Notes under the pieces: generated by a model
Told to the model about the DNA's origin: nothing
The model's input: only the letters and a program-made list of their open reading frames with translations
The model's database searches: none
Made by a program: the position numbers and the translations under genes
Assembly: GCA_009885845.1 (NCBI GenBank)
Contig: VFJW01000033.1
Span: 1-64,000, forward strand
DNA from: Geobacter sp.
GTDB lineage: Bacteria > Desulfobacterota > Desulfuromonadia > Geobacterales > Pseudopelobacteraceae
Length of the DNA: 64,000 bases
Reading direction: 5' to 3'
Shown here: positions 1 to 8,805 of the stretch, piece by piece
Position numbering within the stretch: position 1 is the first letter of the stretch
Layout: every line of letters begins with the position of its first letter

Positions 1-2
1 GA

Positions 3-962
3 CAGCGGGGCTATTCACCCGGCTTCGCCGCCGGCATCATCGCCGCCGGCGGCACGCTCGGAATCCTTCTCCCCCCCTCCATCACCATGATTCTGTTCGC
101 CGTTGCCGCAGAACAATCACTCGGCCGGCTGTTCCTTGCCGGCCTTGGACCAGGCCTCCTGCTGGTTACGCTCTTCTCAGGGTATGCGGTATGGCAGTAC
201 AAGCGTGAGTACAACGTGGCACTCGATGTATATCAGGGAGGCGGCGCCAAGTCCGCCTATCTTGATGACATGAACCTGACCCTTGCCGACAAGACCCGGA
301 TGCTGCCGCGGGTGCTTCCCTTCGTGATCCTGCTCACCGGCGTCATGATCGCCCTCTACGGCGGCTACGCGACACCTTCAGAAACAGCCGGACTGGGCGC
401 CATTCTGGCGCTGGCGCTGATTGCCGTTGTCTACAAGGTCTGGCGCCCGAAAGATCTTAAGCCGATCTTCACCAGCACCCTGAAGGAATCGACCATGCTG
501 ATGCTGATTATCGGCATGTCGCTCCTCTATTCCTACGTGATGAGCTCCCTGCACATCAGCCAGTCGGCAGCCGAGTGGATCGTCGCGCTGCATCTCTCCA
601 AGTGGGTGCTCCTCTCGATGATACTGTTCATGGTTCTGATCCTCGGCTTTTTTCTGCCGCCGGTATCGATTATCCTGATGACGGCACCGATCATTCTGCC
701 GCCACTGAGGGCTGCAGGGTTTGATCTGATCTGGTTCGGCATAGTTATGACCATCATCATGGAGATGGGGCTTATCCATCCGCCGGTCGGACTGAACATA
801 TTCGTCATCAAGAATATTGCGCCGGACATCCCACTGAAAGACGTGATCTGGGGTGTGATGCCCTTTGTCGGACTCATGATGATCGCTGTTCTGCTGCTCT
901 GCTTCATCCCTGGTATTGCCACCTGGTTTCCTGACATGATGATGGGTATTTCCACCAAATGA
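3..962 (+). CDS. dctM: TRAP transporter large permease (DctM family), 5'-truncated
   Basis: The reading frame is open from the left edge, so the start codon lies outside the window. About 319 residues remain of a family that is usually near 430. It begins in the conserved GTLGILLPPSI segment and has many hydrophobic helices to the end, as expected for the 12-helix subunit that moves substrate across the inner membrane using the ion gradient. The last 4 bases overlap the malonyl-CoA synthetase gene (ATGA), so the two are translationally coupled. Malonate (or a related dicarboxylate) as substrate is inferred from the operon; TRAP systems for malonate are known in other proteobacteria. Family call is firm, substrate is not. 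Confidence 0.9.
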   Translation, partial: QRGYSPGFAAGIIAAGGTLGILLPPSITMILFAVAAEQSLGRLFLAGLGPGLLLVTLFSGYAVWQYKREYNVALDVYQGGGAKSAYLDDMNLTLADKTRMLPRVLPFVILLTGVMIALYGGYATPSETAGLGAILALALIAVVYKVWRPKDLKPIFTSTLKESTMLMLIIGMSLLYSYVMSSLHISQSAAEWIVALHLSKWVLLSMILFMVLILGFFLPPVSIILMTAPIILPPLRAAGFDLIWFGIVMTIIMEMGLIHPPVGLNIFVIKNIAPDIPLKDVIWGVMPFVGLMMIAVLLLCFIPGIATWFPDMMMGISTK

Positions 963-2506
963 ATTGTGCCATAAACGAAAATCTCTATACGATTCTCCTG
1001 GAAGGCTTTCCGGCGGACCCGGATGCGGCATGTCTGATTCTCCCCGACGGCGGAGTGGTAAGCTACGGCATGCTGCATCAGGAGTCAGCCCGCTACGCAA
1101 ATCTGCTTGTGTCGCTCGGCGTGCAGTCGGGCGACCGCGTCGCGGTGCAGGTCGAAAAATCGGTTGCAGCAGTTTTCCTCTACCTTGGCTGCCTACGCGC
1201 CGGTGCCGTATTCTTGCCGATGAACGTTGCCTACAAGCGTCACGAACTGGAGTATTTTCTTTGCGATGCCACGCCGCGCCTCTTCGTTTGTCAGCCACAG
1301 CCCAGAGTGCTGGCCGACGAGATGGCAAGAAAAGCCGGAGTGGCACACGTATTCGAACTTGGAGACGACGGAGGCGGGAGCCTGGCTGAAGCGGCGGCAG
1401 AGCATCAGAAAACCTTCGCCACTGTACCTCGCATCGCGACTGACCTCGCCGCCATCCTCTACACCTCCGGGACCACCGGCCGGCCCAAGGGGGCGATGTT
1501 GTCCCACGGCAATCTTGCCGCTAACGCCCTGGTTCTACATCGTCTCTGGGGCTTCCGCCCCGGAGACGTGCTCCTGCACATGCTGCCGATCTTCCATGCC
1601 CACGGCCTGTTCGTCGCGATCCACTGCGCCCTGCTGAACGGCAGTCCCATGCTCTTCGAACCGCGCTTCGACGCTGCGCGCGCCGTGTCGCTACTCCCCA
1701 GGGCGACGGTGTTCATGGGGGTGCCTACCTATTACGTCCGCCTGCTGGCGGAATCCGGGCTCACCGGTCAACAGTGTGCCGGCGTGCGTCTCTTCCTCTC
1801 CGGTTCGGCACCGCTATTGAAGGAAACCTTCGACGAGTTCAAGGCGCGTACCGGCCATACAATCCTCGAACGGTACGGCATGACCGAGGGGGGGATGTTC
1901 ACCTCCAACCCCTATGATGCCGAGCGACGCGGCGGAACGGTCGGATTCCCTCTGCCCGGGACGACAATCCGCATCGTGGATGACGCCGGTACTCCGGCAA
2001 AAACAGGCGAGGTAGGAAATATTCTGGTCAAGGGGGCTCAGGTCTTCGTCGGCTATTGGCGGATGCCGGAAAAAACACGGGAGGAGTTCACCGAAGAACT
2101 CTTCTTCAAGACCGGAGACATGGGGCGATTTGATGACGACGGCTATATAACGATCATCGGCCGTACCAGGGATTTGATTATCACCGGCGGGCTCAATGTG
2201 TACCCAAAGGAAATTGAAGAGATGGTCGATGGAATGTCCGGTGTAGTCGAATCGGCCGTGATCGGCTGCCCCGATACTGATTTGGGGGAAGTGGTCACGG
2301 TGGTTGTGGTCCGACAGAAAAACGCGGCTGGTGATGCCTTGACGGAGACCGGTATCATCAATGCGCTTAAAGCGATCATTGCCGGATTCAAGGTTCCGAA
2401 GCAGGTGTACTTTGTCGATGATCTGCCGCGTAACACGATGGGTAAAGTTCAGAAGAACGTGCTGCGGCAAAATGAACAGCCGAGCGACCGGGCAGTGCCG
2501 ACATAA
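959..2506 (+). CDS. matB: Malonyl-CoA synthetase (MatB-like acyl-CoA ligase)
   Basis: A 515-residue member of the AMP-forming acyl-CoA synthetase family. The phosphate-binding loop YTSGTTGRPKG is at about residues 168-178, an ERYGMTEGG adenine-site motif follows in the middle, TGD (in FFKTGDMGRF) and a GRTRDLI hinge come later, and the C-terminal catalytic lysine sits in NTMGKVQKN. Product: malonyl-CoA from malonate, CoA and ATP. The malonate assignment rests on MatB-like length and on its place between a TRAP permease and the malonate decarboxylase genes. It could supply malonyl-CoA to charge the decarboxylase carrier protein through MdcH. Substrate identity is inferred; another short carboxylic acid is possible. 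Confidence 0.85.
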   Translation: MNCAINENLYTILLEGFPADPDAACLILPDGGVVSYGMLHQESARYANLLVSLGVQSGDRVAVQVEKSVAAVFLYLGCLRAGAVFLPMNVAYKRHELEYFLCDATPRLFVCQPQPRVLADEMARKAGVAHVFELGDDGGGSLAEAAAEHQKTFATVPRIATDLAAILYTSGTTGRPKGAMLSHGNLAANALVLHRLWGFRPGDVLLHMLPIFHAHGLFVAIHCALLNGSPMLFEPRFDAARAVSLLPRATVFMGVPTYYVRLLAESGLTGQQCAGVRLFLSGSAPLLKETFDEFKARTGHTILERYGMTEGGMFTSNPYDAERRGGTVGFPLPGTTIRIVDDAGTPAKTGEVGNILVKGAQVFVGYWRMPEKTREEFTEELFFKTGDMGRFDDDGYITIIGRTRDLIITGGLNVYPKEIEEMVDGMSGVVESAVIGCPDTDLGEVVTVVVVRQKNAAGDALTETGIINALKAIIAGFKVPKQVYFVDDLPRNTMGKVQKNVLRQNEQPSDRAVPT

Positions 2507-2561
2507 CCGTATGATGAAGGGCGGATCAAGGATAATCGATTTTTATTCGGAGAGGCACACC

Positions 2562-4223
2562 ATGAACAAACCATCAATCAATACACCTATATGGGACCGG
2601 GAACGGAGCAACTGTAAAAACCGGCGAGAGCGCGGCGCAGCCCTGGCCAACGGTCGCGAAGTTGCCGCAGATGATATCATACGACTGCTGGAAACCATCA
2701 TCGAACCTGGCGATCGGGTCTGCATTGAGGGAAACAACCAGAAACAGGCCGACTTCCTTGCAAAAAGCCTCGTGAAAACCGATCCGGCGCTGGTGCGTGA
2801 TCTACACCTCGTGCAATCGGTTCTGGCACTGCCTGAGCATGTTGACCTGATCGAGCAAGGGCAGGTAAGCCTCATCGACTTCTCCTTTTCCGGACAGCAG
2901 GCGGGCCGCCTGGCGACGCTGGTCGAGCAGGGGCGGATCAAGATCGGCGCTATCCACACGTATCTTGAACTATTCGGCCGATATTTTGTTGATCTCACCC
3001 CCAAGGTGGCGTTGATCGCCGCCCAAATGGCCGACCGGGAGGGCAATCTCTATACCGGCCCTAATACTGAGGATACACCTGCCATCGTTGAAGCCACGGC
3101 ATTCAAGAACGGCATTGTCATCGCCCAGGTTAACGAAGTCGTCGACAAGCTGCCGAGGGTGGATATTCCGGCAGACTGGGTCGATTTCTTCGTTAAAGCG
3201 CCCACACCGCACTACATTGAGCCGCTTTTCACCAGAGATCCGGCGCAGATCACCGAAATACAGATCCTGATGGCGATGATTGCAATCAAGGGACTCTATG
3301 CCGAATATGGCATTACCAGCCTCAACCACGGCATCGGCTTCGACACTGCGGCGATTGAATTACTGCTTCCTACCTATGCCGCTGAACTGGGGTTGAAAGG
3401 GAAGATCTGTACTCATTGGGCTCTGAATCCCCACCCGACGTTAATTCCGGCTATCGAAGCCGGTTTCGTTCAGTCAGTTCATTCCTTCGGCTCAGAAGTC
3501 GGAATGGAAAATTACATTGCGGCTCGACCGGATATTTTTTTTGTCGGTCAGGATGGCTCAATGCGCTCCAATCGTGCTTTCAGTCAGGCCGCCGGTCACT
3601 ATGCCTGCGACCTGTTCATCGGTTCCACACTGCAAATCGACATGGGGGGTAACAGCTCCACTGCCACCAAGGGGAGAATCTCCGGTTTTGGAGGAGCACC
3701 CAACATGGGTTCTGATGCTCGGGGACGTCGTCATGCCTCACCCGCCTGGCTGCGGGCGGGGAGAGAGGGGCGCGGCAGCAACAGTATGCCTCGAGGCCAG
3801 AAACTGGTGGCGCAGATAGTCGAGACTTCGCGTGAACATATGCAACCGGCCTTCGTCGAACGCCTCGATGCCTGGGATCTGGCCGAGAGCGCCGGAATGG
3901 AGTTGCCACCGGTCATGATCTATGGGGAGGACCTTACTCACATAATCACTGAAGAAGGGATAGCTCATCTCGTGCGTTGTCAGAATCCGGAGGAGCGCGA
4001 ACAGGCTATTCGTGGCGTTGCCGGCTATACACAGGCGGGCTTGGCTCGTGACAAACGCATGGTGGAAAACCTGCGTGATCGCGGCATTGTTCAATACCCC
4101 CAGGATCTCGGCATTGACAAAAGAATGGCTACCCGGGATCTCCTCGCAGCACGCAGCATCAGAGATCTCGTGCGTGCTTCAGGTGGTCTTTATAATCCAC
4201 CAAATCATTTCCGTAACTGGTAA
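2562..4223 (+). CDS. mdcA: Malonate decarboxylase alpha subunit (acetyl-S-ACP:malonate ACP transferase)
   Basis: 553 residues, the normal MdcA length. The enzyme swaps acetyl for malonyl on the carrier protein, the first step of biotin-independent malonate decarboxylation in the cytoplasm. Recognisable MdcA segments include HWALNPHPTLIPAIEAGF, the FVGQDGSMRSNRAFSQAAGHYA region, GGFGGAPNMG-like text (GFGGAPNMGSDARGRRHASP) and LRASGGLYNPP-type C-terminus. The frame is open further upstream to 2361, inside matB, but the ATG at 2562 has the GGAGAGG ribosome site just before it and gives the family's N-terminus. It follows matB by 55 bp and begins the run of mdc genes. Confidence 0.96.
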   Translation: MNKPSINTPIWDRERSNCKNRRERGAALANGREVAADDIIRLLETIIEPGDRVCIEGNNQKQADFLAKSLVKTDPALVRDLHLVQSVLALPEHVDLIEQGQVSLIDFSFSGQQAGRLATLVEQGRIKIGAIHTYLELFGRYFVDLTPKVALIAAQMADREGNLYTGPNTEDTPAIVEATAFKNGIVIAQVNEVVDKLPRVDIPADWVDFFVKAPTPHYIEPLFTRDPAQITEIQILMAMIAIKGLYAEYGITSLNHGIGFDTAAIELLLPTYAAELGLKGKICTHWALNPHPTLIPAIEAGFVQSVHSFGSEVGMENYIAARPDIFFVGQDGSMRSNRAFSQAAGHYACDLFIGSTLQIDMGGNSSTATKGRISGFGGAPNMGSDARGRRHASPAWLRAGREGRGSNSMPRGQKLVAQIVETSREHMQPAFVERLDAWDLAESAGMELPPVMIYGEDLTHIITEEGIAHLVRCQNPEEREQAIRGVAGYTQAGLARDKRMVENLRDRGIVQYPQDLGIDKRMATRDLLAARSIRDLVRASGGLYNPPNHFRNW

Positions 4224-4232
4224 GGAGAATAT

Positions 4233-4550
4233 ATGGAGCAGTTTGTAATGATTTTTACGTCAACAGGGCGCTTGACGACATCACCAACACCTCGGGTTTG
4301 TGGCGTCGTTTCTTCGGGGAATCTTGAAGTACTCGTTGAGAGCGGCGACGCTGAAAATTCATGCAGAATAGACGTGTCCACCCCCGCTGAAGGATTCCGC
4401 GACATCTGGAAGGCAGTGTTGAACGACTTTGTTGAACGCCAGCCGGTGGGAGGTCTGCATGTCACCATTAATGATGCTGGGGCAACCCCGGCCGTGGTCA
4501 GCTTGCGTCTCGATCAGGCTATTGATGCTTTCAGGAGTGAGAGACCATGA
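4233..4550 (+). CDS. mdcC: Malonate decarboxylase acyl carrier protein (delta subunit)
   Basis: 105 residues, typical for MdcC. This small protein carries the 2'-(5''-triphosphoribosyl)-3'-dephospho-CoA arm that holds acetyl or malonyl during catalysis. The segment VVSSGNLEVL near residues 25-34 matches the attachment region of known MdcC proteins (GSGDLEVL), making Ser28 the probable attachment serine; that residue assignment is by recalled alignment. It lies 9 bp after mdcA with AAGGAG before its start and overlaps mdcD by 4 bases. Confidence 0.93.
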   Translation: MEQFVMIFTSTGRLTTSPTPRVCGVVSSGNLEVLVESGDAENSCRIDVSTPAEGFRDIWKAVLNDFVERQPVGGLHVTINDAGATPAVVSLRLDQAIDAFRSERP

Positions 4551-5446
4551 ACTCAAAAACGGTCAATTATTTTGAAGCATCAGCACGGACCCGCATTACC
4601 TGTCTCGTTGATACGGACTCTTTTGCGGAAATCTGTCCTCCGCATTTCCGTCACACCAGTCCCCACCTGGCGCGGCTCAATGCCCCGGTGGCCTTTGACG
4701 ACGGCGTTATTGTGGGGCGGGCCACGGTGGCCGGTCATAGCGTGCTGATTGCCAGCCAGGAGGGAAAGTTCAATGGCGGTGCCGTGGGAGAGGTGCATGG
4801 CGCCAAGCTGCGTGGTTTGATGGAGAGGGCTCTTGACGAGCGGCCGGTGGCCGTACTGTTGCTGGTTGATTCAGGCGGTGTCCGTCTGCATGAGGCCAAC
4901 GCCGGTCTGATTGCCATATCGGAACTGATGCGCGCCGTTCTGCGTACCCAGGCTGCCGGCATTCCGGTTTTTGCCCTGATCGGTGGCTCCTGCGGCGCCT
5001 TTGGCGGGATGGGTATCGTGTCGCGCCTCTGCGCGGAGGTGGTTATCTCCGAGCAGGGACGACTGGGGCTTTCCGGGCCGGAGGTCATCGAGACGGTCAA
5101 AGGTGTGGAAGAGTTCGATTCCCGCGACCGGGCGCTGGTATGGCGTATCACCGGCGGTAAGCTACGGCGCGCTCAGGGCGAGGCGACCCACCTGGTTGAC
5201 GAAGACGTTCACTCCTTCCGCTCAAAAACCGCACAGCTGCTCGGCGCATATGCCGAAGAGAAGTTGAAGCCGGCGGGCTTGGCCGGGCTTACCGAGATAC
5301 AGCGGCAGCTGGCTGAACGGACGGAGAGCTATGCCGAGGCTCGCGATGGACGCATCATCTTCCAGGTGTCCGGCTTCACAGATTTGGAAGCGGTAGCACT
5401 CATGCCGATTGACGCGTTCAACCGGCAGCTCGGGGAGGCACTATGA
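4547..5446 (+). CDS. mdcD: Malonate decarboxylase beta subunit
   Basis: 299 residues with the carboxyltransferase (crotonase-like) fold of the MdcD family. Together with MdcE it decarboxylates malonyl-S-ACP to acetyl-S-ACP and CO2 without biotin. Family features are the glycine-rich GGSCGAFGGMG oxyanion segment, VDSGGVRLHEANAGL, and GRLGLSGPEVIE. It overlaps mdcC and mdcE by 4 bases each, consistent with equimolar translation of the subunits. No truncation seen. Confidence 0.95.
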   Translation: MNSKTVNYFEASARTRITCLVDTDSFAEICPPHFRHTSPHLARLNAPVAFDDGVIVGRATVAGHSVLIASQEGKFNGGAVGEVHGAKLRGLMERALDERPVAVLLLVDSGGVRLHEANAGLIAISELMRAVLRTQAAGIPVFALIGGSCGAFGGMGIVSRLCAEVVISEQGRLGLSGPEVIETVKGVEEFDSRDRALVWRITGGKLRRAQGEATHLVDEDVHSFRSKTAQLLGAYAEEKLKPAGLAGLTEIQRQLAERTESYAEARDGRIIFQVSGFTDLEAVALMPIDAFNRQLGEAL

Positions 5447-6159
5447 ATATCCTGTTTGACAGGTTGTTTGGCACAGGACAACACCATATAGCAATTGATG
5501 GCGACTTTTTGGGAGGCACCGCAACCGTCGGTGATCGCGAGGCGGTAATCATCGGCACATGTAACAAGGCCGCTATCAACTGTAGTACTTCCCTCAAGGT
5601 CGCCGGGGCCATTCTGGCCGCTGTGCGTGAGGATGAGGCAACTTTCCGCCCGCCGCGTCCGATTGTCTTTCTGGTGGATACCCAGGGGCAGGAACTCTCA
5701 CGCCATGAAGAACTGTTGGGTTTGAACGGCTATTTTGCCCACGTGGCAGAATGCTGTGAGCTCGCCAGATGCCAGGGGCACAGCCTGATCACCGTAATCC
5801 ATGGCGAGGCGGTCAGCGGCGGTTTCCTGGCGTTCGGGCTGATGGCAGACCGGGTCTGTGCCCTGCCGGATGCACAGGTGCGGGTCATGGATCTGCGGGC
5901 GATGGCAAAAGTGACCAAGATACCGTACGACAAATTGCTGGTTCTGGCAGAGGAGTCCCCCGTATTTGCACCGGGAGCGGAAAACTACTGGCGGATGGGA
6001 GCGATTCATGAGTTGTGGCGCAAAAACGACGATTGGCGGCGCTGCCTTATCGCCGCCCTGACTCAGACGGAACAGGAAGACGGACGTGCACGTCTGGGGC
6101 TTGAGCGTGGCGGCAGGGAATTGGCCGCACCGATAGCCGCTCTGGTGGCAACGGCGTGA
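5443..6159 (+). CDS. mdcE: Malonate decarboxylase gamma subunit
   Basis: 238 residues. Partner of MdcD in the decarboxylase half of the complex and the second carboxyltransferase-like half. VFLVDTQGQELSRHEE, GEAVSGGFLAFGLMADR and MDLRAMAKVTKIP are recognisable MdcE segments. It starts by a 4-base overlap with mdcD and ends by a 4-base overlap with mdcG. In some bacteria mdcD and mdcE are fused; here they are separate, as in Klebsiella and Pseudomonas. Confidence 0.94.
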   Translation: MNILFDRLFGTGQHHIAIDGDFLGGTATVGDREAVIIGTCNKAAINCSTSLKVAGAILAAVREDEATFRPPRPIVFLVDTQGQELSRHEELLGLNGYFAHVAECCELARCQGHSLITVIHGEAVSGGFLAFGLMADRVCALPDAQVRVMDLRAMAKVTKIPYDKLLVLAEESPVFAPGAENYWRMGAIHELWRKNDDWRRCLIAALTQTEQEDGRARLGLERGGRELAAPIAALVATA

Positions 6160-6824
6160 TGTTGGTGCCGCAACGCCATGGCTTGGTCTGGCTTGATCCG
6201 GGTCTGGATGTGTCTGAATTCATCGCAGACCCGGCGCATGCAGCCGCTGCCAAGGAATGGATCGAGCGCGACCTGCCGCTCGTGTTGGCGCGACAACCTG
6301 AGCAGCAGGATGCCGGCACCCACATTACGGTTGGCCTGACCCTGCCGCCGCCGGCAACACGCACACGCGTTTCACTGGTAGTGCCTTCAACGGCAATACT
6401 CAGGCAGAGCGGTCCGCTGGCGTTGGCGCAGGCTCACGACGCAGTTGACGGGCGCTGTAAGGAGCTTGTGCAGCGAGTACTGGATATCTGCGAGGATGCA
6501 AACGTTGCGCCCTGCGTGTATGGATCGGCGTTGTGGCAGACCGTGAGCAACCGGACCTATATGACCGATACGAGCGACCTAGACGTACTCTTTGTCTGCA
6601 ATGAGACCTCACACACGCATCGTCTCCTGGACGCGCTTGAGACATGTGATGGTTCGAAACCACGGTTGGACGGCGAGCTGGTTGCTCCGTCCGGCTGGGC
6701 AGCGGCCTGGCGGGAGGTTTCTGCTGCAGGTATGGCTGGAGGAATGGGTACCGTGTTGGCCAAATCCACGTATGATGTACGGCTGCTGAGGCTTGAGGAA
6801 TTTTTCGGGCAAAAGGATGCTTAA
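6156..6824 (+). CDS. mdcG: Malonate decarboxylase holo-ACP synthase (phosphoribosyl-dephospho-CoA transferase)
   Basis: 222 residues. Transfers the triphosphoribosyl-dephospho-CoA made by MdcB to the serine of MdcC. The nucleotidyltransferase-type motif is visible: VYGSALWQTVSNRTYMTD followed by TSDLDVLF, whose aspartates are the expected metal ligands. The protein is coupled by overlap to mdcE upstream and mdcB downstream, so cofactor maturation is encoded with the subunits it serves. Confidence 0.92.
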   Translation: MMLVPQRHGLVWLDPGLDVSEFIADPAHAAAAKEWIERDLPLVLARQPEQQDAGTHITVGLTLPPPATRTRVSLVVPSTAILRQSGPLALAQAHDAVDGRCKELVQRVLDICEDANVAPCVYGSALWQTVSNRTYMTDTSDLDVLFVCNETSHTHRLLDALETCDGSKPRLDGELVAPSGWAAAWREVSAAGMAGGMGTVLAKSTYDVRLLRLEEFFGQKDA

Positions 6825-7704
6825 TTTGGAACGGACTCTCAGCTATTCACCGGAAACACAGCAGGGATTTTCACCGCTGGTTGATTTTCACGTACTTGAT
6901 CAGCTCTGCCTGCATGCCCTGCGCACCGAGGTCATTGCCTGGCCTAAGCCGGGACTGGTAACGCCGGTCGATTCCGGTAGTCATCAGGACATGCATATCG
7001 GCACGTTCCTGAAGAGTATCACTGCGTTGGAAGGAACATTTTCTGAAATGGCGATGGCCGCAGCCTTTGGAGATGGATTCGAGGCCATGATGGCAATAGG
7101 TAGGAAGGCTGAATCGAGGATGCTGCTTGCGACCAATGATATCAACACCCATCGTGGGGCAATCTTCAACCTGGGGCTTCTTGTATCCGCCGCAGCATTG
7201 CGCAACTGTTCCCCGGACCTGGCCGGATTGAGGTGCGGGAAGATTGTTGCGCAACAGTGGGGGGGGAAGATTCTCGCCGCACGCCCTGCATCTGCTGCTA
7301 CCCATGGAAATCTGGTGTATCGGCGATATGCCAAGGCCGGTGCCCGTGGTGAGGCTGCCGCCGGGTTTCCGATGGTGTACGGTTGCGGTGTACCAACCCT
7401 CCGTGCCTTGCTTCAGGAAGGTTACGACCACGAGCAGGCAGTTATAGGTACGCTTATGGCGCTGATAGAACAGGTTGATGATTCGAACCTGTTGTGGCGC
7501 GGCGGGGAGAATGGGCTGGCCTATGCAAAACAAACCGCACGGGAATTTAACGCCAATGGCGGTGTGGAACAGCCAGGATGGCAGGACCGGTTGCTACAGA
7601 TACACCGCTCTTTTGTGGATCGAAGACTCAGCCCCGGCGGCAGCGCTGATCTTGTGGCGGCCTCCTGGGTCGCCCATCGTCTGGATATGGCAGAGATCCT
7701 ATGA
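6817..7704 (+). CDS. mdcB: Triphosphoribosyl-dephospho-CoA synthase
   Basis: 295 residues from the ATG at 6817; a TTG at 6793 would add eight residues but the ATG overlaps the mdcG stop in the style of the other genes. The enzyme joins dephospho-CoA and ATP to make the prosthetic-group precursor (CitG/MdcB family). Family text includes WPKPGLVTPVDSGSHQDM near the N-terminus, DINTHRGAIFNLG, and SPGGSADLVAASW near the C-terminus. Member of the same operon; it acts before MdcG. Confidence 0.93.
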   Translation: MLNLERTLSYSPETQQGFSPLVDFHVLDQLCLHALRTEVIAWPKPGLVTPVDSGSHQDMHIGTFLKSITALEGTFSEMAMAAAFGDGFEAMMAIGRKAESRMLLATNDINTHRGAIFNLGLLVSAAALRNCSPDLAGLRCGKIVAQQWGGKILAARPASAATHGNLVYRRYAKAGARGEAAAGFPMVYGCGVPTLRALLQEGYDHEQAVIGTLMALIEQVDDSNLLWRGGENGLAYAKQTAREFNANGGVEQPGWQDRLLQIHRSFVDRRLSPGGSADLVAASWVAHRLDMAEIL

Positions 7705-8654
7705 AACTTGCGATTCTTTGTTCAGGGCAGGCTGGTCAGCATCGTGCCATGCTTGATAATCTGATAACAGCTCCCGACCTGGAAGAACTCCGCAGTAGTG
7801 CGTCGGAGATATTGGGTGAAGACGTTGAGGGATGGTGGCGCAACCTGACGGATGAAGCCATTTTTACCAACGAGAATGCCCAGTTTGCTATCGCGCTCTA
7901 TCAACTGTCCGTCTGGCAACGGATTGCCGCACTCATTCCACAACCTGCCCTGATAGCTGGATACTCACTGGGAGAACTGATTGCATACCATGTGGCCGGT
8001 TCACTGAATGTAACCGACACTCTCAAACTGGTGCGCCAACGTGCCCGGTTGATGGATGAGGCAGTCGGGCCTTTAGCCGTAAAAGGCAGCTGCATGGTGC
8101 TTTGGCGGGGCAGGGTGTCCTATCAGGTGCAGGAAGCTATGCAACACGGGCTGAAGGATTACGGCCTGGAAACTGCCATAGTGAGGAACCGGGGCGAACA
8201 GGTGTTTACCGGCCCGGCCGACGCAGTAGACAGCTTCCTGGCTGATCCCCATATTGTCAATCCCAACATGTCCAGACTGGCAATTACAACCCCGTCTCAC
8301 AGCCGTTATCTTGTTGCTGCTACCGATAATTTCAGGAGAGTTCTTGACGATTCAAATCTGACCTCACCTTCAGTTCCGGTTCTGGCGGGCGTTGACGGAT
8401 CTCGAGTGCGGACCCGCAGCCAGGCAGTTGATGCGCTTACCCGTCAGATAGCTACGACAGTACGCTGGGACCGCTGCATGGAAGCACTCGAAGAAACCGG
8501 CATCACAACCGTGCTGGAACTTGGGCCAGGAAATGATCTCGCGAATCTGATCGAAATGGAACATCCAAATATTTCGGCACGCTCCATCGGCGATTTCCGT
8601 GACTGGAGATCTGTAACCGGGTGGCTGAAAGAGAAGGGTCTTTCGTTGCATTGA
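7701..8654 (+). CDS. mdcH: Malonate decarboxylase epsilon subunit (malonyl-CoA:ACP transacylase)
   Basis: 317 residues with the FabD-type acyltransferase fold. The nucleophile elbow GYSLGE (about residues 91-96) carries the active serine. In known systems MdcH loads malonyl from malonyl-CoA on to the carrier protein to start or restart the cycle. This makes MatB upstream a sensible source of its substrate (inference). Last gene of the operon; no strong terminator is seen directly after it, and the next promoter begins 22 bp beyond its stop. No mdcR-type regulator is in the window. Confidence 0.93.
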   Translation: MKLAILCSGQAGQHRAMLDNLITAPDLEELRSSASEILGEDVEGWWRNLTDEAIFTNENAQFAIALYQLSVWQRIAALIPQPALIAGYSLGELIAYHVAGSLNVTDTLKLVRQRARLMDEAVGPLAVKGSCMVLWRGRVSYQVQEAMQHGLKDYGLETAIVRNRGEQVFTGPADAVDSFLADPHIVNPNMSRLAITTPSHSRYLVAATDNFRRVLDDSNLTSPSVPVLAGVDGSRVRTRSQAVDALTRQIATTVRWDRCMEALEETGITTVLELGPGNDLANLIEMEHPNISARSIGDFRDWRSVTGWLKEKGLSLH

Positions 8655-8675
8655 ATTGCCTGTTATTTTAACCGC

Positions 8676-8705
8676 TTGACACGACTCGGATAAAACTGGT
8701 ATGGT
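8676..8705 (+). promoter_or_regulatory. Sigma-70-type promoter for the helicase gene
   Basis: TTGACA at 8676-8681 and, after 18 bp, TATGGT at 8700-8705 preceded by TG one base earlier, i.e. an extended -10. Transcription would start near 8712 and give a leader of about 95 nt before the helicase ATG. Confidence 0.7.
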
Positions 8706-8744
8706 CAGGCATTACAATTGTTGTACCGGATAGCACGTCATCGT

Positions 8745-8772
8745 AAGCCCCGGAAATTTTCGGGGCTTTTTT
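8745..8772 (+). terminator. Intrinsic terminator inside the helicase leader
   Basis: AAGCCCCG (8745-8752) pairs with CGGGGCTT (8761-8768) and is followed directly by a run of T to 8772. It lies between the promoter at 8676 and the helicase start, so it could be an attenuator or give a ~60-nt small RNA; it could also end read-through from the mdc operon. Confidence 0.8.
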
Positions 8773-8805
8773 CGTACCATCAGAGCAACCTGAAAGAGGA
8801 GTAAC

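Noticed and set aside
378-1346. Long minus-strand frame opposite the TRAP permease and matB
   Set aside because: Composition (His/Arg/Gln-rich) is that of an antisense shadow of GC-rich coding DNA.
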